DNA of 64,000 nucleotides from Paenibacillus melissococcoides (lineage in GTDB: Bacteria; Bacillota; Bacilli; Paenibacillales; Paenibacillaceae): contig CALYLO010000012.1 in the NCBI GenBank assembly GCA_944800085.1, positions 124,001-188,000 of the forward strand. Direction: 5' to 3'. The notes under the pieces were generated by a model, which saw nothing but the letters and a program-made list of their open reading frames with translations, was not told the origin of the DNA and did not search any database. The stretch's first letter is position 1. Every line of letters begins with the position of its first letter. Both the position numbers and the translations under genes were made by a program. This document shows, one piece after another, positions 1-7,548 of the stretch.

Positions 1-1
1 T

Positions 2-538
2 TACGCAAATACGAAAAGCGTCGTCGTCGATAATTATCCCGTCATGTGCGAGATGGTTCAAGGGCTTGTGGACAAAGGGTACAGGCGGTTCGGCTTTCTC
101 GGCGGGGTCGACTTCACGCTGGACCACAAGGAACGCTTTGCGGCTTTCAAGGATACGCTTCATCACAATGGCCTGACCTTCGATTCGCGTCATTATTTCC
201 ATGGCGATTACAGCGAGACGAGCGGGTACCAGGCGGCGAAGCTTATCATTCTAAGCAATGAACTGCCGGAAGTGCTCGTCTGCGCGAATGACCATATGGC
301 GCTCGGCGCGTTCAAGGCCTTCGAGGAAAATAAGATCAAGGTTCCCGAAGACATTGCGGTGACGGGCTTCGACAACACCGACGCGGCGATGATGGCGGGA
401 CTGACGACGATCGCGATTCCGCGGTATGAATGCGGTTACTTGGCGGCGAAGGAGCTGCTGGCGATGATACGCGGCCAAGCGAATCGGGAGCCCGTGAAGC
501 TGAATGCAACGATTCAATGGAGAAAAACAACGAAATGA
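2..538 (+). CDS. LacI/GalR-family transcriptional regulator, C-terminal part (5' truncated by window edge)
   Basis: The reading frame is open from base 2, so the helix-turn-helix N-terminus lies outside the window. What remains is a periplasmic-binding-protein-like effector domain: a segment reading GYRRFGFLGG (first strand of the sugar-binding fold), then LPEVLVCANDHMALGAFKAF and VPEDIAVTGFDNTDAA, both typical of LacI-family effector domains. It ends about 170 bases before a sugar-binding lipoprotein gene with a palindromic operator at its start site, so it is probably the local repressor of that importer. Family assignment is firm; the ligand (a sugar or sugar phosphate) is inferred only from context. 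Confidence 0.88.
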   Translation, partial: YANTKSVVVDNYPVMCEMVQGLVDKGYRRFGFLGGVDFTLDHKERFAAFKDTLHHNGLTFDSRHYFHGDYSETSGYQAAKLIILSNELPEVLVCANDHMALGAFKAFEENKIKVPEDIAVTGFDNTDAAMMAGLTTIAIPRYECGYLAAKELLAMIRGQANREPVKLNATIQWRKTTK

Positions 539-626
539 GTAAAAATATATAATCATTTTACTTAGTTAAGAGTTAAAGTTTATCTAATAAAGAATAAAAA
601 CATCGGATTATTTCACTTATTTTTTA

Positions 627-655
627 TTGCATTCACACAAAATATCCGTTAAGAT
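627..655 (+). promoter_or_regulatory. Sigma-A-type promoter for the sugar-binding lipoprotein gene
   Basis: TTGCAT (627-632) and TAAGAT (650-655) are separated by 17 bases, a good match to the housekeeping promoter. It sits in the AT-rich gap after the LacI-type gene, with the expected start of transcription falling inside the palindromic operator at 661-674. Confidence 0.65.
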
Positions 656-660
656 GTGTT

Positions 661-674
661 TGTAAGCGCTTAAC
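661..674 (+). promoter_or_regulatory. Palindromic LacI-family/CcpA-type operator at the transcription start
   Basis: TGTAAGCGCTTAAC contains a perfect 10-bp palindrome (TAAGCGCTTA) with the central CG typical of LacI-family and CcpA (cre) operators; it matches the cre consensus at all but the last one or two positions. It begins five bases after the -10 box, so a bound repressor would block initiation. Related 14-mers (reading TGTAAnCGnTTwAC on one strand) occur at 7485-7498 and 11192-11205, each just after a -10 box. Whether CcpA or the regulator at 2-538 binds it cannot be told from sequence. Confidence 0.6.
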
Positions 675-710
675 TACGAAGTATTCATCTTAATCGGGGA
701 GGCGTAAAAA

Positions 711-1985
711 ATGAGTAAGAGAAAATACATTACGCGCACGCTTAGCTTGCTGACCGTGCTGGCCGTGATTACGGCGCTGGTAGGTTGCGGCGGCGGATCG
801 GACAGCAAAAATGCCAATCCTTCCACGGATTCTTCGGGGCAGGAGAAGATGAGTAAGATTACGATTTTCCAATCCAAGGTTGAGATCGCAGAGCAATTAG
901 AGAAACTGGCTCAGAAATATACAGAGGAAACCGGCAATGAGGCGGAAGTATGGGGCGCTGCCGGCGATAACTATATTACGCAGCTGCAGGCGAAGTTGAC
1001 GAGCAACCAAGGGCCGTCCATCTTCAGCATCGGGCCGGGCACGGAAGCCGAGAAGTTCAAGTCGTATTTCTACGATATGAGCAATGAAGGGTACGCGAAG
1101 AATGTAGCGCCGAACATGGCGTTGGAAATGGACGGCAAAGTGACGGGCATTCCGTATGGCGTTGAAGGCTACGGCCTGGTATACAACAAGGATCTCGTCA
1201 ACCCTTCCGAGGTGACGGACCTGGATTCCTTCACCAAGACGCTGGAAAAGTTCAAGAATGAAAACATCAACGGTCTGGCGCTTTCTCAAGAAGCGTATTT
1301 CCTCATCGGCCATATCATCAATACGCCGTTCGCCTTGCAGCCCGATCCGGTCGACTACATTAATAAGCTGAACAAGGGCGAAGTGAAGATGGCCGACACG
1401 AAGGAATTCCAGGAGTTCGCCAAGCTCATGGAAGCCATCAAGGCCTATGCGAAAAATCCGATGGAGATCAAGTACGATACGCAAATGGGTGACTTTGCAA
1501 CCGGCAAGACGGCGATGGTGCATCAAGGCAATTGGAGCTACTCGATGCTGAAGGACTTCGGCGACTTCGGCTCCAACATCGGAATGATGCCGCTTCCAAT
1601 CAACGGCAACCAGAAGCTGACGGTAGGCGTGGCAAGCTACTGGGCCATTAACGGGACAGCGGATGCCGATGAAATCAAAGCCGCAAACGCTTTCTTGGAT
1701 TGGCTCTTCAACAGCGAGACCGGCAAGAAGACGATTGTGGAGGATTTCCAGTTCATTCCGGCTATGACCAATATCGACGCAGGCAATATGGACCCATTAT
1801 CTCAAGCGGTATATGAAGCCACGCAGAGCGGGGAGACGTTAATGACGGCGCACACCTACTTCCCGGCTGGCATCATTACCAACGATCTGGCGCCGGCAGC
1901 TCAAGCGTTCTTCCTGGATAAGTCGATGACGGGAGAGCAATTCCTCAAGAAGCTGGATGAAATCTGGGCCAAAGCGACCAAATAA
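711..1985 (+). CDS. Carbohydrate ABC transporter, extracellular solute-binding lipoprotein
   Basis: A 424-residue binding protein of the MalE/UgpB-like family 1 type. The N-terminus has positive residues, a hydrophobic stretch and a lipobox (LVGC, lipid-modified Cys26), then a Gly/Ser/Asn-rich linker, so it is anchored on the outer face of the membrane. Later segments such as GIPYGVEGYGLVYNKDLV and KTAMVHQGNWSYSML are characteristic of sugar-binding proteins. The start has a GGGGAGG ribosome site. The matching permeases begin at 3943 but are separated by an IS110-type element. No ATPase gene is present, so a shared MsmX-type ATPase would be needed. Substrate unknown. Confidence 0.9.
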   Translation: MSKRKYITRTLSLLTVLAVITALVGCGGGSDSKNANPSTDSSGQEKMSKITIFQSKVEIAEQLEKLAQKYTEETGNEAEVWGAAGDNYITQLQAKLTSNQGPSIFSIGPGTEAEKFKSYFYDMSNEGYAKNVAPNMALEMDGKVTGIPYGVEGYGLVYNKDLVNPSEVTDLDSFTKTLEKFKNENINGLALSQEAYFLIGHIINTPFALQPDPVDYINKLNKGEVKMADTKEFQEFAKLMEAIKAYAKNPMEIKYDTQMGDFATGKTAMVHQGNWSYSMLKDFGDFGSNIGMMPLPINGNQKLTVGVASYWAINGTADADEIKAANAFLDWLFNSETGKKTIVEDFQFIPAMTNIDAGNMDPLSQAVYEATQSGETLMTAHTYFPAGIITNDLAPAAQAFFLDKSMTGEQFLKKLDEIWAKATK

Positions 1986-2005
1986 TTATAAGATAGTTGC
2001 TTGAA

Positions 2006-2059
2006 GACAAAAAGCCTAACCCATGGGTTTACATACATGACCGTGTTAGGCTTTTTGTC
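2006..2059 (+). terminator. Intrinsic terminator after the binding-protein gene
   Basis: A 15-bp perfect inverted repeat: GACAAAAAGCCTAAC (2006-2020) pairs with GTTAGGCTTTTTGTC (2045-2059). It could act in either direction. A hairpin between binding-protein and permease genes is common and lets the binding protein be made in excess, so it may predate the downstream insertion. Confidence 0.75.
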
Positions 2060-2290
2060 ATTCTGGCTCTCGTCATCAGGTTCCAGCGTGATAGGGCGGC
2101 TGGCTTGAACTTTACCGGAAAGTCCAGCGGTATGATGTCAAGTCCCTGATTGATGAGAATTGGAAAATTTCCTTGGCGTGCAGCAGGATCAATCCCAAAA
2201 AAGGCATCACCAAACTAGACCCAGTCGAAAATTAAGTAAAATACCATAATTTAACTGGGAATTAGAGAAGAAAATTCATGAGCCAAGGCA

Positions 2291-3535
2291 TTATTGCTCT
2301 GTCGGCTTCACCTTCCTTCTGGGCGTATAGAGTTGGTCGTTGCGTAGCAGCACATCGACCAGACGCACAAGTTTTCTTGCCGTTAAGACGAGGGCACGTT
2401 TGTGTTGATGCTTAGGGACTTCATTGAATTTCTTCCGGTAGTACTCCCCGAATTCCGGGTCGCGGTTTTTTACCGAGTTGGCAGCTTCAACAAGGTAGTA
2501 GCGAAGGAATCGGTTGCCGGAACGAATGCGCTTTGTATCTTCCGCCTCGAAGGAGCCGGATTGGTGCTTGCGCCACGTCAGACCCGCATACTTGGCCAAG
2601 GCGGCTTGATCCGTGAAGCGGTCGATGTCGCCGATCTCGGCCAGGATGCCTGCGGCATAGACCCGATCAATGCCCGGAATGGAACGGAGGCACTGGCTGC
2701 TGGAAATGCCGTCTAAAATGCGCTCAATCGCCTTGTCGAGCTCTTTAAGCTGACTCTGGATGCTCCGGATCGACTGAATTGAGGTGCCCAGCACCAAATC
2801 AATGGAATCCTCGACAACCTTCGAGAGACGGTACGAGGCCCGAGCCGCCTTTTGAATACAGCGGGCGACGTGTTCGGGATCGGGGAAACGATTTCTCCCC
2901 TTGTCCTTGAGATAGTCAGCCAAACGGGCGACATCCATATTCGCCATCTCATCCAGACTATACTTTTCCGAGAGCATTTCCATGATGGCATGGCCGAACA
3001 CGGAACTGTCCACCTCCGCGCGAAAAGCATTGCACTTGTAGAACAGATTTTGCAAAAAGTATTGCTTCTCGCGGGTAAGGTTGTGTACGAGATGGAATCG
3101 CATGCGAGTGAGCCGCTGCAAGGCGATGTACTGTTCCTGCATCACGATAGTCGTCGTGAGTCTGCCAAAACGCAGGCGGTCTGCAATGATCCAGGCATCG
3201 ATGCGATCGGTTTTGTCCAGGTCGGCATAAGCGTCTTTGAATTTGTTAATCAGCTTCGGATTAATGGTGAACACCTTGGCATTCAATTGTTGAAGGGCCT
3301 CATCCTCATGCAAGTACATGGCTGGATGCCAACTGTAGACGGATGTGGCTTCAAGCCCGATATGAACCTCAGAGCAGGCTGTCTTGACCGCAGCAGAAAT
3401 GATGCGATCCCGCAAGTAAGAAGCGCCGTGCAGATTGTTGGTGGTCTTGAAGGTCTCCAGGGTGTCGCCATCCGATTTCATCAAACAGGCTTCCAGTTCT
3501 TCGGAACTGACGTCAATACCGACAAAAAGCTTCAA
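2291..3535 (-). CDS. IS110-family transposase (DEDD recombinase)
   Basis: 414 residues, full length for the family. The N-terminal RuvC-like domain starts MKLFVGIDVSSEE, giving the first catalytic Asp (D8); the next acidic motif is IGLEATSVYSWHP, and the last is DKTDRIDAWIIADRL. The C-terminal half carries the Transposase_20 region (IPGIDRVYAAGILAEIGDI) and the IRSGNRFLRYYLVEAA segment that holds the conserved serine. The gene has a GGAGG site just upstream and looks intact, so the element may be active. Family assignment rests on both domains and is firm. Confidence 0.93.
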   Translation of the reverse strand: MKLFVGIDVSSEELEACLMKSDGDTLETFKTTNNLHGASYLRDRIISAAVKTACSEVHIGLEATSVYSWHPAMYLHEDEALQQLNAKVFTINPKLINKFKDAYADLDKTDRIDAWIIADRLRFGRLTTTIVMQEQYIALQRLTRMRFHLVHNLTREKQYFLQNLFYKCNAFRAEVDSSVFGHAIMEMLSEKYSLDEMANMDVARLADYLKDKGRNRFPDPEHVARCIQKAARASYRLSKVVEDSIDLVLGTSIQSIRSIQSQLKELDKAIERILDGISSSQCLRSIPGIDRVYAAGILAEIGDIDRFTDQAALAKYAGLTWRKHQSGSFEAEDTKRIRSGNRFLRYYLVEAANSVKNRDPEFGEYYRKKFNEVPKHQHKRALVLTARKLVRLVDVLLRNDQLYTPRRKVKPTEQ

Positions 3536-3810
3536 GAGAATTCCTCCTTTCTATAAGGGATTCAGGGAACGGACTCTCCGGACTGTCTCCGGCGCACTCG
3601 CCGATCAATCACCCTCGCATATGAGAACACGCTTCGGTTCACGAGCTGCCCCGACGCTGCTACAGTCGGGCATGAGTTGCCGAAGGGAACAGCCAGCGGG
3701 TAAGAAGTGCAAGCGAGTACCGGAGAAACAGACTTAAAAAGTAGATTGGACTACAGGAGGGAGACGAATTTCCCCGAATGGAACCCTAAGTTCCATTGTC
3801 CAGAGACATT
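3536..3810 (-). ncRNA. Candidate bridge-RNA region of the IS110 element (5' non-coding end)
   Basis: IS110-group elements encode a structured guide ('bridge') RNA in the non-coding end upstream of the transposase. Here 275 bases lie between the putative right boundary and the transposase start, without a convincing gene. They contain hairpins, including a perfect 7-bp stem ATGGAAC/GTTCCAT at 3778-3796 and a GTCGGG/CCCGAC pair near 3650-3670. Location and size fit; loops matching target and donor cores have not been verified, so the RNA is inferred by analogy. Confidence 0.45.
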
Positions 3811-3942
3811 CCGGAAAGTCCAGTCCCCATATTAATTTTCAATGTGCAAGCTGGAAATTTTGAAGGCATTCTATGTTTCTATAAAGGACTGGAAAAAGAC
3901 TCAAAACTGCCTTCAGGAAATACTATACGAGAAGGGATTACC

Positions 3943-4818
3943 ATGAAGAAGCGGAAGGACCGGCTCTGGTTTGCCTTATTTACGCTTCCCCTGCTTTTTA
4001 TCTTTACCACCGTCGTCATCATACCGTTTCTGTTCGGTATTGCTTATTCGTTCGTCCAATGGGACGGCATTCCGGCCAACCCCAAAGTGTTCGTCGGGCT
4101 CGACAACTATATTCAACTGTTCCAGGATGAACGATTCCTGGCATCGGCATGGCATACATTGAAGTTCACGATTCTGGCCGTGCTGCTCGTCAATGTGTTC
4201 GGTCTCGCTTTCTCTCTCTTTGTCACCGCGAAGCTGCGAGTGCGCAACCTCGCCCGTACGATGTTCTTTATGCCGAATCTGATCGGCGGACTGATTCTGG
4301 GTTATATCTGGCAATTCATATTTACGGATGCGATGGGCTATATCGGCGAGAGCACGGGGCTTACCAACGTATTTTTTAACTGGCTTCTCGACTCTCAATT
4401 CGCCTTGTTCGCTTTGGTGGTCGTGTTCACGTGGCAGTTTGCCGGTTATACGATGATTATTTATGTGGCCGGCCTTCAAGGCGTGCCGGATGAACTGATT
4501 GAAGCCTCGAAGGTGGATGGAGCGAATTGGTGGCATCGCCTCACCAAAATCACGCTTCCGCTCCTTATGCCCGCGTTCACGATCTGCCTCTTCCTGACGT
4601 TGTCCGGCGCATTCAAGATTTATGACGTGAACTTGAGCTTAACGCGCGGAGGTCCGAACAATGCGACCGAGATGTTCGCGATGAATATTTTCAATGAGAT
4701 CTTCGCTTACGGCAATTACGGTCTCGGACAAGCGAAGGCCGTGCTGTTTTTCCTTGTCGTGGCGGTCTTTACCCTGACTCAGGTGTTCCTGACGAAGAAA
4801 AGAGAGGTGCAGTACTAA
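3943..4818 (+). CDS. Carbohydrate ABC transporter permease (MalF/UgpA type)
   Basis: 291 residues with six predicted membrane segments; the first (LWFALFTLPLLFIFTTVVII) follows a short basic N-terminus. The cytoplasmic EAA loop reads LIEASKVDGANWWHRLTKI, the site that docks the ATPase. A longer frame exists from 3796, but that part lies in the IS end; ATG 3943 has a properly spaced AAGGGA site. It overlaps the next permease by one base, so the two are translationally coupled. It is the partner of the lipoprotein at 711, now separated by the IS. After the insertion, its promoter must come from the IS end or from 3824-3942. Confidence 0.9.
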   Translation: MKKRKDRLWFALFTLPLLFIFTTVVIIPFLFGIAYSFVQWDGIPANPKVFVGLDNYIQLFQDERFLASAWHTLKFTILAVLLVNVFGLAFSLFVTAKLRVRNLARTMFFMPNLIGGLILGYIWQFIFTDAMGYIGESTGLTNVFFNWLLDSQFALFALVVVFTWQFAGYTMIIYVAGLQGVPDELIEASKVDGANWWHRLTKITLPLLMPAFTICLFLTLSGAFKIYDVNLSLTRGGPNNATEMFAMNIFNEIFAYGNYGLGQAKAVLFFLVVAVFTLTQVFLTKKREVQY

Positions 4819-5654
4819 TGAAGAAAACGAGCAAATGGCTGCTTGAACTATTGCTTCTTCTGCTGGCTCTCCTCTTTTTGTCGCCGATCTATTTGATGCT
4901 GGTTAATTCATTCAAGAACCGTGCGGAGCTGTATGAGAGCGCGCTCGCTTTTCCGACTTCATTCAGCTTCCAATACTATAAAGAAGCCATGGAGAAGATG
5001 AATTTCTTCACCGCTTTCGGCAATTCGCTGTATGTCACGGTTGTCTCCGTCATCCTTGTCATTGTGTTGGCGTCGATGACGGCCTGGATGCTGGTTCGCA
5101 CCGACAATAAGCTGAGCAAAATCATTTTCATGACCTTGGTAGCCACCATGCTCATTCCGTTCCAGACGCTGATGATGCCGCTGATGCAGGTGATGGACTG
5201 GATTCGCACCCATCTTCATATTCCGATGCTGAATACCCATGAGGGCTTAATCTACATGAACGTAGGCTTCGCCTCGGGCATGGCGGTCTTTCTCTATCAC
5301 GGATTCATCAAGTCGATCCCGATCGATCTGGAGGAGGCGGCAACCATCGATGGCTGCAGCAAGTTCGGGGTGTTCTGGAGAATCGTCTTCCCGATGCTCA
5401 AAAATATTACGATCACGGTAGCCATTCTGAACGTGATTGCCCTGTGGAACGACTACTTGCTCCCATCCCTGACCTTGGCGGACAAAGGACTGAGAACGAT
5501 TCCGCTGTCGACCTTCTACTTCTTCGGCGAGTTCACGATCGTATGGAACCAGGCGATGGCCGGGCTGACGCTCACGATCATCCCGATTGTTCTCTTCTAT
5601 ATCTTCGCGCAGAAGTATATTATTAAGGGCATTGCCGCGGGTGCGGTGAAATAA
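4818..5654 (+). CDS. Carbohydrate ABC transporter permease (MalG/UgpE type)
   Basis: 278 residues with an N-terminal membrane segment, five more hydrophobic spans and the EAA loop DLEEAATIDGCSKFGVFWRI. The C-terminus (AQKYIIKGIAAGAVK) is the usual ending of MalG-type permeases. Its ATG overlaps the stop of the upstream permease, so the pair forms a heterodimeric channel. No solute-specific residues can be read off; a sugar or oligosaccharide substrate is inferred from the family. Confidence 0.9.
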   Translation: MKKTSKWLLELLLLLLALLFLSPIYLMLVNSFKNRAELYESALAFPTSFSFQYYKEAMEKMNFFTAFGNSLYVTVVSVILVIVLASMTAWMLVRTDNKLSKIIFMTLVATMLIPFQTLMMPLMQVMDWIRTHLHIPMLNTHEGLIYMNVGFASGMAVFLYHGFIKSIPIDLEEAATIDGCSKFGVFWRIVFPMLKNITITVAILNVIALWNDYLLPSLTLADKGLRTIPLSTFYFFGEFTIVWNQAMAGLTLTIIPIVLFYIFAQKYIIKGIAAGAVK

Positions 5655-5723
5655 AAGGACAGGCTTGGATCATAGTTCCCTTGCCTCGGATACCATTCCA
5701 AAACACAGTTGCAATTCAGCACC

Positions 5724-5752
5724 TTGACAGCTTCCAATGAATCCCTTAAACT
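5724..5752 (+). promoter_or_regulatory. Promoter of the ToxI antitoxin RNA
   Basis: A perfect -35 box TTGACA (5724-5729), a 17-base spacer and a -10 box TAAACT (5747-5752). Transcription would begin near 5759, about 25 bases before the first antitoxin repeat. A strong promoter ahead of the repeats is what type III systems need, because RNA must exceed toxin. Confidence 0.7.
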
Positions 5753-5783
5753 GAGGTTTAAGGAGCATGATTGTTCCTGAAAA

Positions 5784-5900
5784 AGCCGGAGATCCTCTGC
5801 CGTATAAGTGAGGGACGAAAGAAGCCGGAGATCCTCTGCCGTATAAGTGAGGGACGAAAGAAGCCGGAGATCCTCTGCCGTATAAGTGAGGGACGAAAAA
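5784..5900 (+). ncRNA. toxI: ToxI-type RNA antitoxin: three tandem 39-nt repeats
   Basis: Three head-to-tail 39-base repeats, with copies beginning AGCCGGAG at 5784, 5823 and 5862; the copies are identical apart from bases at the outer edges. They lie between a strong promoter and a hairpin terminator, with a ToxN-family toxin gene just beyond: the defining layout of a type III toxin-antitoxin locus, where the toxin cuts the repeat RNA into units that fold as pseudoknots and inhibit it. The A-rich stretch between units (GACGAAAGAAGCC) is the likely cut site. The repeats are open in the toxN frame (39 is a multiple of three), but no convincing start precedes them; they are RNA, not protein. 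Confidence 0.82.
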
Positions 5901-5909
5901 AGGTAGAAT

Positions 5910-5941
5910 GGGTAGCATTTATTTGCTACCCTTATTTTTTT
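5910..5941 (+). terminator. Leaky terminator between antitoxin repeats and toxN
   Basis: Stem GGGTAGC (5910-5916) pairs with GCTACCC (5925-5931), followed by a T-rich tail. In type III systems such a terminator lets most transcripts stop after the antitoxin and only some read into the toxin gene, setting the RNA:protein ratio. Position and form match that role. Confidence 0.8.
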
Positions 5942-5953
5942 AGGAGAATTGAA

Positions 5954-6502
5954 ATGAGGACAACTATAAAAATTTGTGGAGTTCAATCAGTCTATTTAGA
6001 TTATCTTCGTGAATTCGATAGATTTGTTAGTAAGGATCCAACCCAAAATCGGAAGTTTGTTGGTATCCTGCTTGAAGTAAATGATTTTTCTTATTATGCT
6101 CCATTGTCTTCTCCTAAACCAAAACACGAGTTGATACCAGACACGGCGCCTGATGTCATTAAGATAGATCGTGGAAGATTGGGGATTATTAATTTGAATA
6201 ATATGATTCCTGTTCTACCGCCTGTCATCATTCCCATTCAGATCGCGAGTGAACCCGACAATCGGTACCGGCAATTATTGACGAAACAAATGCTGTATGT
6301 TCGGAAAAATGAAGAAGCAATCAAGAAAAAAGCAAAACGATTGTATCAAATTGTGAAGAGCCAGAAACAACCAAAGTTGAATGCCCGCTGCTGCGACTTT
6401 CTCTTATTAGAACAAATGGCCATGCAATTCGGCGCCATATCACCTGTCGCTGCCGAAGAAGCGGCGCCTGCCAGTAGTGAAAATGATAGTAACGAAAAAT
6501 AA
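5954..6502 (+). CDS. toxN: ToxN/AbiQ-family type III toxin (endoribonuclease)
   Basis: 182 residues, the usual ToxN size. Landmarks in family order: VYLDYLREFD near the start, KFVGILLEVNDFSYYAPLSS (the core strand/PLTSPK-like motif), LGIINLNNMIPV, YRQLLTKQMLYVRKNEEAIK, and a CCDFLLLEQ segment near the end. ToxN is an RNase that cuts cellular mRNA and its own antitoxin RNA and often gives phage abortive infection. ATG 5954 has an AGGAG site at 5942; a longer frame from TTG 5771 runs through the repeats and terminator and is rejected. The gene is AT-rich compared with its neighbours, suggesting transfer. Assignment rests on protein motifs plus the repeat-terminator layout. Confidence 0.88.
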   Translation: MRTTIKICGVQSVYLDYLREFDRFVSKDPTQNRKFVGILLEVNDFSYYAPLSSPKPKHELIPDTAPDVIKIDRGRLGIINLNNMIPVLPPVIIPIQIASEPDNRYRQLLTKQMLYVRKNEEAIKKKAKRLYQIVKSQKQPKLNARCCDFLLLEQMAMQFGAISPVAAEEAAPASSENDSNEK

Positions 6503-6505
6503 AAA

Positions 6506-6533
6506 TGAGCCGTCGAAATCGTGTCGCGGCTCA
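6506..6533 (+). terminator. Terminator after toxN
   Basis: TGAGCCG (6506-6512) pairs with CGGCTCA (6527-6533), followed by AAATTATTTTA. It closes the toxIN unit three bases after the toxN stop and also faces the convergent regulator gene. Confidence 0.65.
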
Positions 6534-6626
6534 AATTATTTTACGCTTGAATAAAGTATGTTTAACTGAATAGATTCTAAGCAACAAGCAACTGGAACAG
6601 TTCTCACCTTACCAACCACTCCAATA

Positions 6627-6917
6627 TCACTCAGAGACGACACTCCTGTAATACTGAACAAGAAAAGAGCCATGGAGATTGTGATTCATACTCAATAGTA
6701 TATTCATGAAACGTTCTTTATGTTCTGCCGAAGCCTCCTTTTCATATTCTCGAAATGTAATGACGGCCATCCCTATGCGATGCATATTTTTAAGATAGAG
6801 CGCTAATTTCAAAGAATCAGCGTTATGCTTCATTTCAATGGAGATATAGAGCTCGTTAAGTTTAGATAACCGTGCATAATGCTCTCCATATCTGCCATAC
6901 GCCGCAGTGGCCTTCAA
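6627..6917 (-). CDS. C-terminal part of a split XRE-type regulator gene
   Basis: 96 residues from a TTG codon, beginning at the four-base overlap with the stop of the upstream XRE gene. The protein looks alpha-helical (ARLSKLNELYISIEMKHNAD) with no domain I recognise. Reading the same frame back past the TTG gives sense-like residues (TTFQNKGALKAT), and restoring one A in the AAAA run near 6930 would fuse it to the XRE protein. It is therefore probably the second half of one gene broken by a single-base deletion, or a product of -1 frameshifting, rather than an independent gene. Confidence 0.45.
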   Translation of the reverse strand: MKATAAYGRYGEHYARLSKLNELYISIEMKHNADSLKLALYLKNMHRIGMAVITFREYEKEASAEHKERFMNILLSMNHNLHGSFLVQYYRSVVSE

Positions 6918-7369
6918 TGCACCTTTATTTTGAAAGTGGTGTCGATCATTTTGGAGCGGCTTGATTCTTCATGAAGAAGCTGAACAACCTGTTTAACAAT
7001 TTCATATTTTTCTACGGGTATACAATGAAGGATGAAATCGCTCGTCTTCTCCGGCTTCAGCCGTCCGTTATCCCCGCAGCATTCCCCGATAAACAGTTCA
7101 TAAAAGCTATCGTGCGGCAGTCCAAATGCTTGATTGATTGCGTGAAGCTGGGGAAGCATAAGGGATTGCTTGTGGTTGAAAACGTTGCTAATCGTGGCAC
7201 AATCGATTCCCGCAGCTTCCGCCAACTCCTTTTGCTTCCATCCCTTTTTGACAAGTTCCTCTTGTAAATATTGTCGGAGTATCTTTGGTGCCAAACGATA
7301 ATCATTTGGTTTGATTTTAATGCAATATATGTCATATTTTAGTGAAATTTGTTGGAACCTCAGCGCCAT
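6914..7369 (-). CDS. XRE-family helix-turn-helix regulator (probably truncated by frameshift)
   Basis: 151 residues with a Cro/C1-type DNA-binding domain at about residues 35-90: ELVKKGWKQKELAEAAGIDC (helices 1-2), then ATISNVFNHKQSLMLPQLHA (recognition helix). The C-terminal half is short and ends abruptly at a TGA inside an A-rich stretch; the next frame continues with plausible protein for 96 residues. Full-length relatives often have a helical C-terminal domain, consistent with a frameshift. It is convergent with toxN and has no obvious tie to it. Confidence 0.7.
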   Translation of the reverse strand: MALRFQQISLKYDIYCIKIKPNDYRLAPKILRQYLQEELVKKGWKQKELAEAAGIDCATISNVFNHKQSLMLPQLHAINQAFGLPHDSFYELFIGECCGDNGRLKPEKTSDFILHCIPVEKYEIVKQVVQLLHEESSRSKMIDTTFKIKVH

Positions 7370-7467
7370 ATCCTCTCGCTTTACCCGCCTAATGTAGCCA
7401 GTCCTCCACTATCACGCAACCTCTAATATGCTAATTAATGGACCCCATCAAAAGGATATATTGATTA

Positions 7468-7498
7468 TGGTATGATAGAAGATGCGTAAACCGATTAC
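7468..7498 (+). promoter_or_regulatory. Extended -10 promoter and operator of the histidine kinase gene
   Basis: TGG followed by TATGAT (7468-7476) is an extended -10 element, with only a weak -35. Eight bases later GTAAACCGATTACA (7485-7498) is an imperfect palindrome that reads TGTAATCGGTTTAC on the other strand, the same pattern as the operator at 661-674. The arrangement is also preserved upstream of the deleted kinase copy (11174-11205), which argues that both elements are functional. Confidence 0.55.
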
Positions 7499-7548
7499 AT
7501 GGTGGATGGGCTGCGGATCACGCAGTCGAGTAAAGGAGAGGCATCAGG

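Larger units (their letters stand above)
2115..3823 (-). mobile_element. IS110-family insertion sequence (boundaries approximate)
   Basis: A transposase gene on the minus strand lies between 13-bp direct repeats CCGGAAAGTCCAG at 2115-2127 and 3811-3823, about 1.7 kb apart, the right size for an IS110-family element. IS110 elements lack long terminal inverted repeats, and short direct repeats at the junctions fit their recombination at a short core. The longer non-coding end (about 275 bases) is upstream of the transposase, as in the IS110 subgroup rather than IS1111. The element separates the binding-protein gene from its permeases. The exact ends are inferred from the repeats only. Confidence 0.6.

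Noticed and set aside
5784..5900. 39-bp repeats as a CRISPR array
   Set aside because: Repeats are head-to-tail with no spacers; position before a terminator and ToxN-like gene gives a better explanation.
5771..5953. N-terminal extension of the toxin containing three 13-residue repeats
   Set aside because: TTG start lacks a ribosome site and the frame crosses the terminator; ATG 5954 has a good AGGAG site.
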